Both the position numbers and the translations under genes were made by a program. Below the pieces are notes generated by a model. The model was not told where the DNA came from. It worked only from the letters and a program-made list of their open reading frames with translations, and made no database searches. Positions 26,108 to 35,118 of a DNA stretch of 64,000 bases are shown in pieces; the first letter of the stretch is position 1, and each line of letters starts with the position of its first letter. Source of the DNA: Actinoalloteichus_B caeruleus. GTDB lineage: Bacteria > Actinomycetota > Actinomycetes > Mycobacteriales > Pseudonocardiaceae. Where the stretch lies: the NCBI RefSeq assembly GCF_000718005.1, contig NZ_JODV01000001.1; one strand, written 5' to 3'.

Positions 26108-26863
26108 ATGTTGACGGCACACGGGATAACCTTCTCCTACGACGGGAGGAAATCGACCCTGACCGATGTGAGCATTCACGTGCGCTCCGGACGAACCATT
26201 CTTCTTGGGCCGAACGGCGCAGGGAAGACGACGTTGTTGAACGTCCTCGCGGGCAACGTGAGCGCACGTGCGGGCAGTGTCGCGCTGTCCGTCGGCGACG
26301 GTGTTCCACCGGTCCAGCCCCGCGACCGCGCCCGGTACGCCCGCGCGGTGGGGTGGTTGCCGCAACGGGCCACCCCGGTGCGGGGCCTCCGCGTGCGCGA
26401 ACAGGTCGCCTACTCGGGCTGGCTGAAGGGCATGTCCAGGACCACCGCCTGGGAGGCGGCGCTGCCCGCGCTGGACCAGGTGGGGATGGCCGCGCACGCC
26501 CAGGACAGGGCCAACCGGCTCTCCGGCGGGCAGCTCCGCCGGGTCACCCTCGCCCAGTGCCTGGTGCACGGGTCCCGGGTGCTGCTCCTGGACGAACCGA
26601 CCGCCGGGCTCGACCCGCGAGAACGGGACCGGTTCGCCGAGATCCTCCTCGGGTTGCCCGCCGAGGTCGCGGTCGTCGTGTCCACCCACGATGTCGTCGA
26701 CCTCGTGGAAGTCGTCGGCCAGGTGGTGGTGCTGAACGGGGGTCGGGTCGTGTTCACCGGATCTCCGGCCGAGTTCCTCGACCACGGCGACCCGTCGCTG
26801 CCGGCATCCCGCCAGGCGGCCTCCGCCTATTCGGCGCTGGTCGAGGAGCGGACCCATGCCTAG
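26108..26863 (+). CDS. ABC transporter ATP-binding protein
   Basis: 251 residues. Walker A is GPNGAGKTTLL, the Q-loop WLPQRA, the signature LSGGQLRR, Walker B VLLLDEPTAGLD and the H-loop STHD. All are intact, so it should hydrolyse ATP. It lies directly upstream of, and overlaps by 8 nt, a membrane protein gene, with a second membrane protein following in a 4-nt overlap. The three form a classical ABC export cassette acting at the cytoplasmic membrane. GGGAAAGG lies upstream of the ATG. The sequence just before it is less GC-rich (ggataacctgtggg), which may include the promoter. Substrate unknown; no peptide precursor gene is visible. Confidence 0.92.
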   Translation: MLTAHGITFSYDGRKSTLTDVSIHVRSGRTILLGPNGAGKTTLLNVLAGNVSARAGSVALSVGDGVPPVQPRDRARYARAVGWLPQRATPVRGLRVREQVAYSGWLKGMSRTTAWEAALPALDQVGMAAHAQDRANRLSGGQLRRVTLAQCLVHGSRVLLLDEPTAGLDPRERDRFAEILLGLPAEVAVVVSTHDVVDLVEVVGQVVVLNGGRVVFTGSPAEFLDHGDPSLPASRQAASAYSALVEERTHA

Positions 26864-28106
26864 GACCCCGGTGCTCTGGCGCGGCTCGCTGTTCCCGCTG
26901 GCCGCCCCGGCCCTCGCGCTCTTCTCCTGGCTCTGGGTCAACTCCCAGCTGGCGACCGAGGACCGGTACTGGGCGGCTGGCTCGGCCACCGCCACCTCGG
27001 CCGCCTTCCTCCTCGGCCCGCTGACCGCCGCGCTCGCGGCCCGCGAGGTGGGGCGGGTCCGAGATGCCAGCGCGGTGTTCGGGCGTCCGGTCCGGTCCCC
27101 GGCCCGGGTCGTGGTGGACGCCGTCGCGCCCGCCACCGCCGCGGGCCTGGTCGGGGTGCTCGCCGCCTACCTGACCGCCGGCTGGCACCTGCTGGGAGTT
27201 CCCGGCGGGCCCGACGGACGGTTCGTCCTGCTCGCCGTGCTGGTGGTCGTCGCGCACACGGCCGTCGGCGCCGCGTTCGGTTGGTGGTCGCGGCCCCTCA
27301 TCGCCATCCCCTCCTGCTTCATCCTGCTGTACTGCTGGATGGCGCTCCCGATCGGCGTGGAGCCGATGTGGCTCCGCCACCTCACGGGTTTCACCGACTG
27401 GGGGCTCGCCGTCTACCTGGAGGTGGATCCCGCCGGGGTGTGGGCTCCGATCCTCGTCAACGGTGGCGTCCTCGTCGCGTTCGCCCTCGCCCTCGCCTGC
27501 TCCGCCCCCGACCGGAGCCCGAGGTCCACCGCCACGGGTGCCGTCCTCTGCGCGGCTGTCCTCGTTCCCGCCCTCGCGGGCGGGATCTCCACCGCGAGGC
27601 ACCTCGGCCCGGACCCGGTCGTTCTCCGGGCGGCTCCCGACGAGTGCTTCGACGGTCCCGTCACCCTCTGCGTCTACCCCGAGGACCTCGACAGGGTCGA
27701 GGAGATCCGGGCGGGCGTGGATCTCGCCGTGGCCGAGCTGACCTCGCGGGGTTTCCCGGCACCCACCCGCGCGATCCACGGCGTGGGTGCCGACGACGAG
27801 GAGACCTGGACGTTCACCATGAACGCCTTCTCGTCCCCGGAGAGCCTGGCCAGTTCGATCGTCGCCGCTCAGGTCCCCTCCATGCCGGAAGGCTGCGGCG
27901 GCATGGGCACGTACCTCACCTACTACCTGGCCCTGGACTGGCTGACCACCGCTGAGGACGAGTTCGACGATCCGGAGCTGAACGAGCACTGGGCGGCGCT
28001 GCACCGGCTCCCCGAGGAGGACCAGCTCGCGTGGTTCCACGGTGCCCGGGACGCGGTGGCCGCCTGCGGGTCCCACCTGGACGCGCTCGGGCCGGAGGTG
28101 TCGTGA
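26856..28106 (+). CDS. Membrane protein of an ABC cassette with soluble C-terminal domain
   Basis: 416 residues. About six membrane segments occupy residues 10-240 (for example LFPLAAPALALFSWLW, AATAAGLVGVLAAYLTAGWH, FVLLAVLVVVAHTAVGAAFGWW and IPSCFILLYCWMALPIG). The last ~170 residues form a soluble domain with two conserved-looking Cys (DECFDGPVTLCVYPE) and a further CGG at MPEGCGGMGTY. This topology, with an adjacent ATPase, indicates the permease subunit, and the C-terminal domain would lie outside or at the membrane face. I do not recognise a family. It overlaps both neighbours (8 nt upstream, 4 nt downstream), so translation is coupled. Confidence 0.8.
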   Translation: MPRTPVLWRGSLFPLAAPALALFSWLWVNSQLATEDRYWAAGSATATSAAFLLGPLTAALAAREVGRVRDASAVFGRPVRSPARVVVDAVAPATAAGLVGVLAAYLTAGWHLLGVPGGPDGRFVLLAVLVVVAHTAVGAAFGWWSRPLIAIPSCFILLYCWMALPIGVEPMWLRHLTGFTDWGLAVYLEVDPAGVWAPILVNGGVLVAFALALACSAPDRSPRSTATGAVLCAAVLVPALAGGISTARHLGPDPVVLRAAPDECFDGPVTLCVYPEDLDRVEEIRAGVDLAVAELTSRGFPAPTRAIHGVGADDEETWTFTMNAFSSPESLASSIVAAQVPSMPEGCGGMGTYLTYYLALDWLTTAEDEFDDPELNEHWAALHRLPEEDQLAWFHGARDAVAACGSHLDALGPEVS

Positions 28107-28699
28107 GGTTCTGGGCGACCAACCGGGCCCTGCCCGTCGTCACCGGGATGTGGTTGGTGACGCTCGTCCTCGTGGCGCCCTTCGGGTCCACCCTCGTCCC
28201 CACGCCCAACGTCCTGGGCGGCATCGCCCTCGCGCTCCCGGCGGCGGTCCTGATCCCCCTGCTCTGCTCGGGGTCCGTCGCCTACCTGCTGTCGAGGGCA
28301 CCCCGGGACTGGGAGGCGAACGCGGTGCGTCCGGTTCGGGTGTACGACAGCGCCTTCCTGGTGGCGCTCGGCGGCCTGTACGGGGTCCTGTGCCTGGCCC
28401 TCCACGTCACGGACCTCCAACCGACGGCGGTGATCGCCGCCCGCAACGCCCTCGGGTTCACCGGGCTGGCCCTGCTGGTGTCCCGGTTCTCCACCGCCGT
28501 CTCGGCGGCCACGGTGCCCACCCTGTACGCGGTGGCCGCCATGGTGTTGGGCGACCGGGGGCGGTCCTGGTGGGCGTGGCCGGTGTCCGACGTGTTCTCG
28601 GTGCGGGCGCTGGGCCTGGCGGTGCTGCTGTTCGTCCTCGGGGTGGTGGCGCACGCCTGGCTCCCCGGTTGGCTCCGGCGCCGCCAGGTCGCCCGCTGA
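28103..28699 (+). CDS. Second membrane protein of the ABC cassette
   Basis: 198 residues with about five to six hydrophobic helices (TGMWLVTLVLVAPFG, LGGIALALPAAVLIPLLC, FLVALGGLYGVLCLALHV, AATVPTLYAVAAMVLG, ALGLAVLLFVLGVVAHAWLPGW). It starts at GTG 28103, overlapping the previous TGA by 4 nt. It probably forms a heteromeric channel with the 416-residue protein. No known family is recognised. After it lies a 270-bp gap with short tandem repeats. Confidence 0.78.
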   Translation: MRFWATNRALPVVTGMWLVTLVLVAPFGSTLVPTPNVLGGIALALPAAVLIPLLCSGSVAYLLSRAPRDWEANAVRPVRVYDSAFLVALGGLYGVLCLALHVTDLQPTAVIAARNALGFTGLALLVSRFSTAVSAATVPTLYAVAAMVLGDRGRSWWAWPVSDVFSVRALGLAVLLFVLGVVAHAWLPGWLRRRQVAR

Positions 28700-28745
28700 C
28701 CGGCCCGCCAGCGCGGGGTCGCACGCGGTCCGACGCGTGCGCCCC

Positions 28746-28808
28746 CGCCGGGTGGCACGACCGCCCGGTGGCACGACCGCCGGGTGGCACGACCGCCGGG
28801 TGGCCCGC
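28746..28808. repeat. 16-bp tandem repeat, about four copies
   Basis: GGTGGCACGACCGCCG-type units start at 28751, 28767, 28783 and 28799, an exact 16-bp period with one substitution in copy 1 and changes in copy 4. They are intergenic, between the ABC cassette and the peroxiredoxin gene. Confidence 0.85.
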
Positions 28809-28970
28809 CACCGCGCATGCCCGGGGCGCGGGTCGAACGCCAGATACCCCGGGGCCGGAGGCCGCGGAGACCCGCACACCCGCGTGGCACGAGTCGCTGA
28901 CCGACCGCCGCGAGGGGAGCCCAGGAGGCGGGTGGGCCGGCCGGGGCACCCGCCCTCTACGGTGGCCGGC

Positions 28971-29444
28971 ATGAGCGAGCAGCAGCGGCTGGCCGACGGC
29001 GACGTCGCGCCCGACTTCACCCTCACCTCGGCCGACGGCGACCAGGTCTCCCTCTCCGACTACCGGGGCCAGCGGGTGCTGGTGTACTTCTACCCCGCCG
29101 CCGGCACCCCCGGCTGCACGAAGCAGGCCTGCGACTTCCGGGACAACCTCGCCGAGCTGTCCGAGGCCGGCCTGTCGGTGATCGGGATCTCCCCGGACAA
29201 GCCGGAGAAGCTCGCGAAGTTCCGGGACGCCGAGAACCTGACCTTCCCGTTGCTCTCCGACCCGGAGAAGGCGGTGCTCACCGCCTGGGGCGCCTTCGGG
29301 GAGAAGCAGATGTACGGGAAGACGGTCACCGGGGTCATCCGCTCCACCTTCGTGGTGGACGAGGAGGGCCGGATCGCGACCGCCCTGTACAACGTGCGCG
29401 CCACCGGCCACGTCGCCAAGCTCCGGCGGGACCTGAGGATCTGA
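28971..29444 (+). CDS. bcp: Thioredoxin-dependent peroxiredoxin, BCP family
   Basis: 157 residues, the standard length. The peroxidatic Cys is in YPAAGTPGCTKQACDF, and the second Cys five residues later (KQAC) is the usual resolving cysteine of the alpha-2 class. The rest follows the family closely (ISPDKPEKLAKFRDAENLTF, then ALYNVRATGHVAK at the end). It reduces hydroperoxides in the cytoplasm using thioredoxin. The start is an ATG with no strong ribosome site. Monocistronic. The following 396 bp (29445-29840) hold no supported gene. Confidence 0.95.
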   Translation: MSEQQRLADGDVAPDFTLTSADGDQVSLSDYRGQRVLVYFYPAAGTPGCTKQACDFRDNLAELSEAGLSVIGISPDKPEKLAKFRDAENLTFPLLSDPEKAVLTAWGAFGEKQMYGKTVTGVIRSTFVVDEEGRIATALYNVRATGHVAKLRRDLRI

Positions 29445-29840
29445 GGGCGAGCACGCCGGAGGCGGGCCGCCACCACCCGGTGCGCGGTCCCGCCGGCCAG
29501 GCCTCCCGTTCCCGATCAGGGATCTCGACCGCCGACCTCGCCGGCCGGGCCTGCCGAGGAACGCGGCCGCCCACGTCGGCGGGCGCAGCCCGGGCGGGAG
29601 CGCCGACCCGGCCGGCGAGGCGCGCGGGCGGTCAGCGGGAAGCACCCGGCGGTCACCGCCGGCGCGGCGCTCGGCACGAGCGGCCGAAGACCCCTGCCGA
29701 CCGGGACGCCGCTGGTCGAGCCCGGGCCGGGCACCGCCGGCGCCCCCAGGACCGACCGGGCTGGACCCGCCCACTCCCCTCGGGGCGTGCCGGGCGAGCG
29801 CGAGATCCGGTGATCCGGCGCCAGCGTCGTGGTTCCCCGA

Positions 29841-30491
29841 TCAGCTCTCGGCGAGGGCGAGCAGGGCTGGCAGCATCGCGCGCAGGGCGCGCCCCCGGTG
29901 GGAATGGGCGTCCTTCTCCTCGGCGGTGAGCTCCGCCGAGGTCCGCCCCTCACCCTCCGGCTGGAAGATCGGGTCGTAACCGAACCCGTTCCCGCCCCGG
30001 GGCTCCCGGGTGAGGCGGCCCCGCCACTCCCCGCGCACCACGATCTCCGAGTCGGTGCCCTCCGGCCCGCCACCGGGAACGACCAGGGCGGCGGCGGACA
30101 CGAAGGCCGCCCCCCGGCGTTCCTCCGGCACGTCGGCGGTCTGCGCGAGCACGAGTTCCAGGTTCGCCAGGTCGTCGCCGTGCCGCCCCGCCCAGCGGGC
30201 CGACAACACCCCCGGCATCCCGTTCAGCGCGTCCACCGCGAGCCCGGAGTCGTCGGCGACCGAGGGGAGCCCGGAGGCCCGCGCGGCGGCCCGCGCCTTG
30301 ATCAGCGCGTTCTCCTCGAAGGTCGCGCCCGTCTCCGGTTCCTCCGGGAACTCGGGCACGTCGCCGAGGCCGACGACCACCAGGTCCCGCACGTGCGCGG
30401 TGAGGAGGATGCGCCGCAGTTCGTCGAGCTTCTTCGTGTTGCGGGACGCCACCAGCAGCCGGTGCGCCGACCCCGGGTCGCGCCCCGTCAC
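29841..30491 (-). CDS. rdgB: RdgB/HAM1 family dITP/XTP pyrophosphatase
   Basis: 216 residues. The N-terminal VASRNTKKLDELRRIL and the central ADDSGLAVDALNGMPGVLSARWAG are the substrate-binding signatures of Ham1. FGYDPIFQPEGEGRT and EEKDAHSHRGRAL complete the family pattern. It removes non-canonical purine nucleotides (dITP, XTP) as monophosphates. The GTG start at 30491 overlaps the RNase PH stop by 4 nt, so translation is coupled, as in the Rv1340-Rv1341 pair. Compared with E. coli RdgB it has small insertions around GGGPEGTDSE. Confidence 0.95.
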   Translation of the reverse strand: MTGRDPGSAHRLLVASRNTKKLDELRRILLTAHVRDLVVVGLGDVPEFPEEPETGATFEENALIKARAAARASGLPSVADDSGLAVDALNGMPGVLSARWAGRHGDDLANLELVLAQTADVPEERRGAAFVSAAALVVPGGGPEGTDSEIVVRGEWRGRLTREPRGGNGFGYDPIFQPEGEGRTSAELTAEEKDAHSHRGRALRAMLPALLALAES

Positions 30492-31243
30492 TTCGCCGCC
30501 CCCGGCAGCTCGCCCGGGTAGGGCAGGGCCAGCGCCTCGGCCTGGATCTCGGTCAACCGCGCGCAACCCGCGATCGCGTAGTCGAGCATGGTGTCCATCG
30601 TGGACCGGGTGAAGGTCGCGCCCTCGCCGGTGCCCTGCACCTCGATGAGCGTCCCGGTGTCGGAGGCGACCACGTTCATGTCGACCTCGGCGCGGGAGTC
30701 CTCCTCGTAGGGCAGGTCGAGCCGGACCCGGCCGTCGACCACGCCGACGCTCACGGCGGCCACCGCGCAGGACAGCGGCTTGGGGTCGGCGAGCCGTTTC
30801 GCCGCGCCCAGCCAGGTGATCGCGTCGGCCAGCGCGACGTAGGCGCCGGTGATCGCGGCGGTCCGGGTGCCGCCGTCGGCCTGGATGACGTCGCAGTCGA
30901 TCGCGATCGTGTTCTCCCCGATCGCGGACATGTCGAGGCAGGCGCGCAACGCGCGGCCGACGAGCCGGCTGATCTCGTGGGTCCGGCCGCCGACCCGACC
31001 CTTGACCGACTCCCGGGAACTCCGGGTGTGGGTCGCCGAGGGCAACATGGCGTACTCGGCCGTCACCCAGCCCAGCCCGGAACCGGCACGCCACCTCGGC
31101 ACGCCCTCCTGCACGCTGGCGGCGCACAGCACGCGGGTCCGCCCGAACTCCACGAGCACGGAACCGGCGGGCCACTGCTGGTATCCCCTGGTGATCCGAA
31201 CATCCCGGAGAGCGTCGTCCTGTCGACCATCCGCACGAGCCAT
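30488..31243 (-). CDS. rph: Ribonuclease PH
   Basis: 251 residues of the RNase PH family, full length. It trims the 3' ends of tRNA precursors by phosphorolysis. Signatures are VLVEFGRTRVLCAASVQEGVPRW, TAEYAMLPSATHTRSSRE (phosphate-binding Arg region), GRTHEISRLVGRALRA and IDCDVIQADGGTRTAAITGAYVAL. The ATG is preceded by AGGGTGA. Together with rdgB, the MBL gene, murI and rhomboid it keeps the Rv1337-Rv1341 order, although corA is inserted here on the other strand. Confidence 0.97.
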   Translation of the reverse strand: MARADGRQDDALRDVRITRGYQQWPAGSVLVEFGRTRVLCAASVQEGVPRWRAGSGLGWVTAEYAMLPSATHTRSSRESVKGRVGGRTHEISRLVGRALRACLDMSAIGENTIAIDCDVIQADGGTRTAAITGAYVALADAITWLGAAKRLADPKPLSCAVAAVSVGVVDGRVRLDLPYEEDSRAEVDMNVVASDTGTLIEVQGTGEGATFTRSTMDTMLDYAIAGCARLTEIQAEALALPYPGELPGAAK

Positions 31244-31487
31244 TCGGTCACCCTAGGACATCGGCGGCCCGCGACCGGAGTCGACTCGACGGGCCGGCAC
31301 GCGCCCCCGCGCCCCGACCACCAGGGCCGGGGACCACCCACCGCCACGCCGGCGGGAGCGACGTCGAGCGAGCCAGCCGGGGTCGCCGGCCTCGGCGTCG
31401 CACCACACCGGAGGGGGGCCACCCCGGTGACACACCCGCTGCCACGGTCCGCGTCGATCCGGTCACCGGGGGCTAGCATCCGCTGTC

Positions 31488-32573
31488 GTGGCCGCGAACC
31501 GGGTGTACCGGGACGGGGTCCTGGCTGGGGAGGACGTCGCCGAGGACGAACTGGCGGCCCTCCTCCGCGAGGGCTCCGCCCTCGTCTGGCTCGACCTGCC
31601 AGCCCCCAGCCGTTCGACCCTGGAGCGGCTGGCGGACAAGCTCGGCCTGCACGAGCTGGCGGTGGAGGACGCCGGGCAGGAGCGGCAGCGCCCGAAGCTC
31701 GACCGCTACGACAACCACCTGTTCCTCGTCGTCTTCGCGACGAGCCTTCGAACGGCGGTCAGCGGACCGGCCGGGGCCGCCGGCGACCGCACCGGGATGG
31801 ACACCGCCCCCGTGGCGCGGAGCGGGCCGGGCGGGACGACCCCGGCACCGGGCCAGCAGGGCGATGACGCGGAGGGCCGCGTCCACCTCTCGGAGGTGGA
31901 CGTGTTCGTGACGGCGAACGCGCTCATCACGGTCCGTCGGTCCCCCGGGCTGGACCTGGACCGGCTGCGGGACCGGTGGGACACCGGCCCGGGGCGTGAC
32001 GCGCAGACCGTCGACTCCCTGCTGTACGGGTTGCTCGACGTCGTCGTCGACGGGCACTTCGACGTGGTCCAGTCCTTCGACGACCAACTGGAGGACCTGG
32101 AGACGATGCTCTTCGAGGAGCACACCGACATGCGCCGCGCGCAGCGCGTCTCGTTCCGCACGCGGAAGGACATGCTGGCGGTGCGGCGGGTGGTGCTGCC
32201 CATGCGCGAGGTGCTCGGCGGCCTGATGCGGGACTCGACCGGGCTCGTCGGGGACCGGATGACGCCCTACTACCAGGACGTCCACGACCACGTGCTCCGG
32301 GCCACCGAGTGGTTGGAGGGGGTGCGGGAACTGGCCAGCACGCTGCGGGAGACCCAGTTGGCGCTCCAGGGCAACCGGCTCAACGTCGTCATGAAGAAGG
32401 TGACGAGCTGGGCGGCGATCATCGCCGTGCCGACCGCCATCACCGGCTTCTACGGGCAGAACCTGCCCTACCCCGGGTACCTGGACCACGGCGGCGTCGT
32501 CACGTCCTCGATCCTCATCGTGGTCACCTCCGTCGCGCTGTACCTGCTGTTCACCCGGCGGGGCTGGCTCTGA
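31488..32573 (+). CDS. CorA-family magnesium/cobalt transporter
   Basis: 361 residues. A cytoplasmic domain of ~290 residues with a long helix (QSFDDQLEDLETMLFEEH) precedes two C-terminal membrane helices (WAAIIAVPTAITGFYG and SSILIVVTSVALYLLF), the CorA topology. The signature after the first membrane helix reads YGQN rather than the canonical YGMN. The position is otherwise conserved, and related actinobacterial proteins may share this form. A Gly/Pro/Ala-rich insertion of ~40 residues at ~88-128 interrupts the cytoplasmic domain. The start is GTG at 31488. It is probably a divalent-cation channel, but the selectivity change is worth noting. Confidence 0.88.
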   Translation: MAANRVYRDGVLAGEDVAEDELAALLREGSALVWLDLPAPSRSTLERLADKLGLHELAVEDAGQERQRPKLDRYDNHLFLVVFATSLRTAVSGPAGAAGDRTGMDTAPVARSGPGGTTPAPGQQGDDAEGRVHLSEVDVFVTANALITVRRSPGLDLDRLRDRWDTGPGRDAQTVDSLLYGLLDVVVDGHFDVVQSFDDQLEDLETMLFEEHTDMRRAQRVSFRTRKDMLAVRRVVLPMREVLGGLMRDSTGLVGDRMTPYYQDVHDHVLRATEWLEGVRELASTLRETQLALQGNRLNVVMKKVTSWAAIIAVPTAITGFYGQNLPYPGYLDHGGVVTSSILIVVTSVALYLLFTRRGWL

Positions 32574-32748
32574 CGGAGCCGAGAGGGCCGGCGCGGCCCG
32601 CCGGTCGTTCCCACCGGTCGTTCCCACCGGGTGTCGGAGCGGGGACCCGACCACCTCCGCCCGGCTCGGCGCCGCTCCGCCGCGCCGGGGAGCGCTCCGC
32701 CGGTCGCTCCTCGCGGTGGTGGCGCGGCGGCTCGGCCGGCGGGCTCCC

Positions 32749-33522
32749 TCACACCTCGTGGCGCGCGCCCGGCTCCGCCAGTTCGGTGGGCCCGCCGAAG
32801 GCCAGCGAGGCCTCGGCGGCGACCTCCGAGGCGTCCTCCCAGGGGGCGACGTGGGTGACCAGCAGCCGACGCGCCCCCGCCCGCCTCGCGAGTTCGCCGG
32901 CCTGCCGGCCCGACAGGTGCAGGCCGGGCGGGGCGCCCTGGCGGTGCGGCCAGGTCGCCTCGGCGAGCAGCAGGTCGGCGTGTTCCGCGAGACGTCGGAC
33001 GGTCGGACCACCGCCCGTGTCCCCCGTGTAGGCGAGGACCCGGTCGCCGTGCCGGACGCGGAACCCGAACGCCGGGCAGGAGTGGGGAACGGGGAACGCG
33101 CTGACCTCCAGGTCACCGATCACGGCCGGGGTCGCGGTGAGGTCCTCCAGGTCGTGGAAGTCGAGGACGTCGGTCAGGTCCGTGGTCGCGGCCGACCCGG
33201 GTTCGGCGGCGTAGAGGCCGGCGAGCCGCCGCGCGGCGCCGCGCGGCGCGTGGACGGGCAGGCGCCGCGCGGGCCGGGGACGGCGCGGCTGGTGGCGGAG
33301 GGCGACGACCAACGCGGCCAGGTCGGCGCAGTGGTCGACGTGCAGGTGGGAGAGCAGGACCGCGTCCAGCTCGAACGGGTCGACGTGGCCGGTCAGCGGG
33401 CCGAGGGTGCCGTTGCCCAGGTCGAGGGCGATCCGGGTCCGCCCGGTCGTCACCAGGTAGCCGGAGGCGGGCGAGGTGGGTGAGGGCACGCTGCCGGCGC
33501 AGCCGAGGACCGTCAACAACAT
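32749..33522 (-). CDS. MBL-fold hydrolase, Rv1339-like (possible cyclic nucleotide phosphodiesterase)
   Basis: 257 residues. The metallo-beta-lactamase motif is HLHVDHCAD, the later metal ligands are the His in PVPHSCPAFGF, the Asp in AYTGDTGG, and the His in LVTHVAPWED. The family includes Rv1339, reported as an atypical class II cAMP phosphodiesterase, and also RNase Z-like enzymes. Gene order (rph, MBL, murI, rhomboid) matches Rv1337-Rv1340, favouring the Rv1339 assignment. The ATG at 33522 begins MLLTVLGCAGS, the usual family start. It acts in the cytoplasm; no signal peptide. Confidence 0.88.
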   Translation of the reverse strand: MLLTVLGCAGSVPSPTSPASGYLVTTGRTRIALDLGNGTLGPLTGHVDPFELDAVLLSHLHVDHCADLAALVVALRHQPRRPRPARRLPVHAPRGAARRLAGLYAAEPGSAATTDLTDVLDFHDLEDLTATPAVIGDLEVSAFPVPHSCPAFGFRVRHGDRVLAYTGDTGGGPTVRRLAEHADLLLAEATWPHRQGAPPGLHLSGRQAGELARRAGARRLLVTHVAPWEDASEVAAEASLAFGGPTELAEPGARHEV

Positions 33523-33622
33523 GCCCTCAGCCTGCCGGAACCGGGCGGCCCGAGCCGCACGACCCGACCCGCGTCCGACGCGGGCTGCCGTCGTGGGGGA
33601 CGGGGTCCTGCCGAGCGGCGGT

Positions 33623-34480
33623 TCAGCCGGCGGCGGCCGGCACGGCCGTGCCGGTGCCAGCGAAGTGGGGGCCGAGGAACCGGCGGGCCAGCCGCGCGAA
33701 GGGTTCCGCCGGGCCGGTGGCCGAGTAGGACCGCACGGCGGAGTCCACCAGCTCCGAGGGGCGGAGGAGGTCCCGTTCGGTGAGCACCCGGACGACGTCC
33801 TTCGCCGTCTCCTCCGCGCTGGACACCAGGGTGACGTCCGGTCCCATCGCGATCTGGATGACGCCGGTCAGCAGCGGGTAGTGGGTGCAGCCGAGCACCA
33901 CGGTGTCGACGTCGGCGGCCTGGAGGGGTTCCAGGTAGCCCTGCGCCAGACCGAGGACCTGCCGGCCGGAGGTGACGCCCCGCTCCACGAAGTCGACGAA
34001 CCGGGGGCAGGCCGCGCTGGTCACGGTGACCCTCGGGTTCGCGGCGAAGGCGTCCGGGTAGGCCCGGGACCGCACGGTCGCCTCGGTGCCGATGACGCCG
34101 ACCCGGCCGGACCTGGTGGCGGAGACGGCGCGGCGGACGGCGGGGACGACCACCTCCACCACCGGGACCGGGTAGCGTTCCCTCGCGTCGCGCAGGCAGG
34201 CCGCCGAGGCGCTGTTGCAGGCGATCACCAGCAACTTCACCCCCTGGTCTACCAGGGTGTCTGCGACGGAGAGCGCGTGCTCCCTGATCTCCTCGATGCG
34301 CAGCGGACCGTAGGGGCCGTTGGCGGTGTCACCGACGTAGCGGACGTGCTCGGCGGGCAGCTGGTCGGTGATGGCCCTGGCGACGGTGAGCCCACCCACC
34401 CCGGAGTCGAAGACGCCGATGGGCGCGTGCGGGTCGGTGATCTCCCGCCACGCCCGGTCGCCGGGTGGTCGGGGCGTCAC
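33623..34480 (-). CDS. murI: Glutamate racemase
   Basis: 285 residues. It makes D-glutamate for peptidoglycan. Signatures are IGVFDSGVGGLTVARA at the N-terminus and the two catalytic cysteines in VIACNSASAA and VLGCTHYPLL. YVGDTANGPYG is the substrate loop. The GTG start overlaps the rhomboid stop by 4 nt, and the N-terminus carries ~18 extra polar residues before the first strand. Essential in most bacteria and single copy in this window. Confidence 0.97.
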   Translation of the reverse strand: MTPRPPGDRAWREITDPHAPIGVFDSGVGGLTVARAITDQLPAEHVRYVGDTANGPYGPLRIEEIREHALSVADTLVDQGVKLLVIACNSASAACLRDARERYPVPVVEVVVPAVRRAVSATRSGRVGVIGTEATVRSRAYPDAFAANPRVTVTSAACPRFVDFVERGVTSGRQVLGLAQGYLEPLQAADVDTVVLGCTHYPLLTGVIQIAMGPDVTLVSSAEETAKDVVRVLTERDLLRPSELVDSAVRSYSATGPAEPFARLARRFLGPHFAGTGTAVPAAAG

Positions 34481-35118
34481 GGGGACCCGCCGTGGACCCT
34501 CGGGCGCGCCGTCCCGGCGCCGGCGCCGCGGCTGTTCGCCCTGGCGACGAACCAGGCGGCCACCAGCCCGCCGATCGCGCCGAAGAGGTGGCCCTGCCAG
34601 GAGATCCCCGGCGTGGTGGGCAACACGCCCCACAGCATCCCGCCCCAGACGAAGAAGAGCACCAGGGACACCAGGACCTGGCCGAGCGCCCGGTTCAGGA
34701 TCCCCCGGACCAGCAGGAACGCCAACCAGCCGAAGATGAGGCCGGACGCGCCGACGTGGGCGGTTCCCACGCCGCCCGTGACCCAGGTGCCGAGCCCGCC
34801 CACCAGCCAGATCACGCCGGTGACGGCCGCGAACTGTCCGAACCCGCCGGACATCGCCAGGAACGCCAACACCAGCACCGGCACCGTGTTGCCGAGGAGG
34901 TGCGGCCAGCTGCCGTGCAGCAGTGGCGCCCACAGCACCCCGTCGAGGCCGGCGAGCGACAGCGGGAGGATGCCGTGCCGCACCAGCCCACCCCCGGTGA
35001 GGCTGTTGACGAGCTGCACCACGTAGAGGAGCGCGACGAACGCGCCGACCACGACGGCGGCCTGTCGGGGATTGGGGGGCAGCACGCGTTTCGCGGGCGG
35101 GCGGGGAGAGCTCACCAC
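34477..35118 (-). CDS. Rhomboid-family intramembrane serine protease
   Basis: 213 residues with about six membrane helices. The catalytic Ser is in VGASGLIFG and the His in WQGHLFGAIGG. HGSWPHLLGN supplies the conserved H-x4-N-type motif of the oxyanion hole. It cleaves unknown membrane proteins within the bilayer. The start is uncertain: GTG codons at 35127, 35118 and 35115 are clustered, and 35118 has the best distance from a GAGG. In M. tuberculosis, Rv1337 has the same neighbours. Confidence 0.92.
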   Translation of the reverse strand: MVSSPRPPAKRVLPPNPRQAAVVVGAFVALLYVVQLVNSLTGGGLVRHGILPLSLAGLDGVLWAPLLHGSWPHLLGNTVPVLVLAFLAMSGGFGQFAAVTGVIWLVGGLGTWVTGGVGTAHVGASGLIFGWLAFLLVRGILNRALGQVLVSLVLFFVWGGMLWGVLPTTPGISWQGHLFGAIGGLVAAWFVARANSRGAGAGTARPRVHGGSP

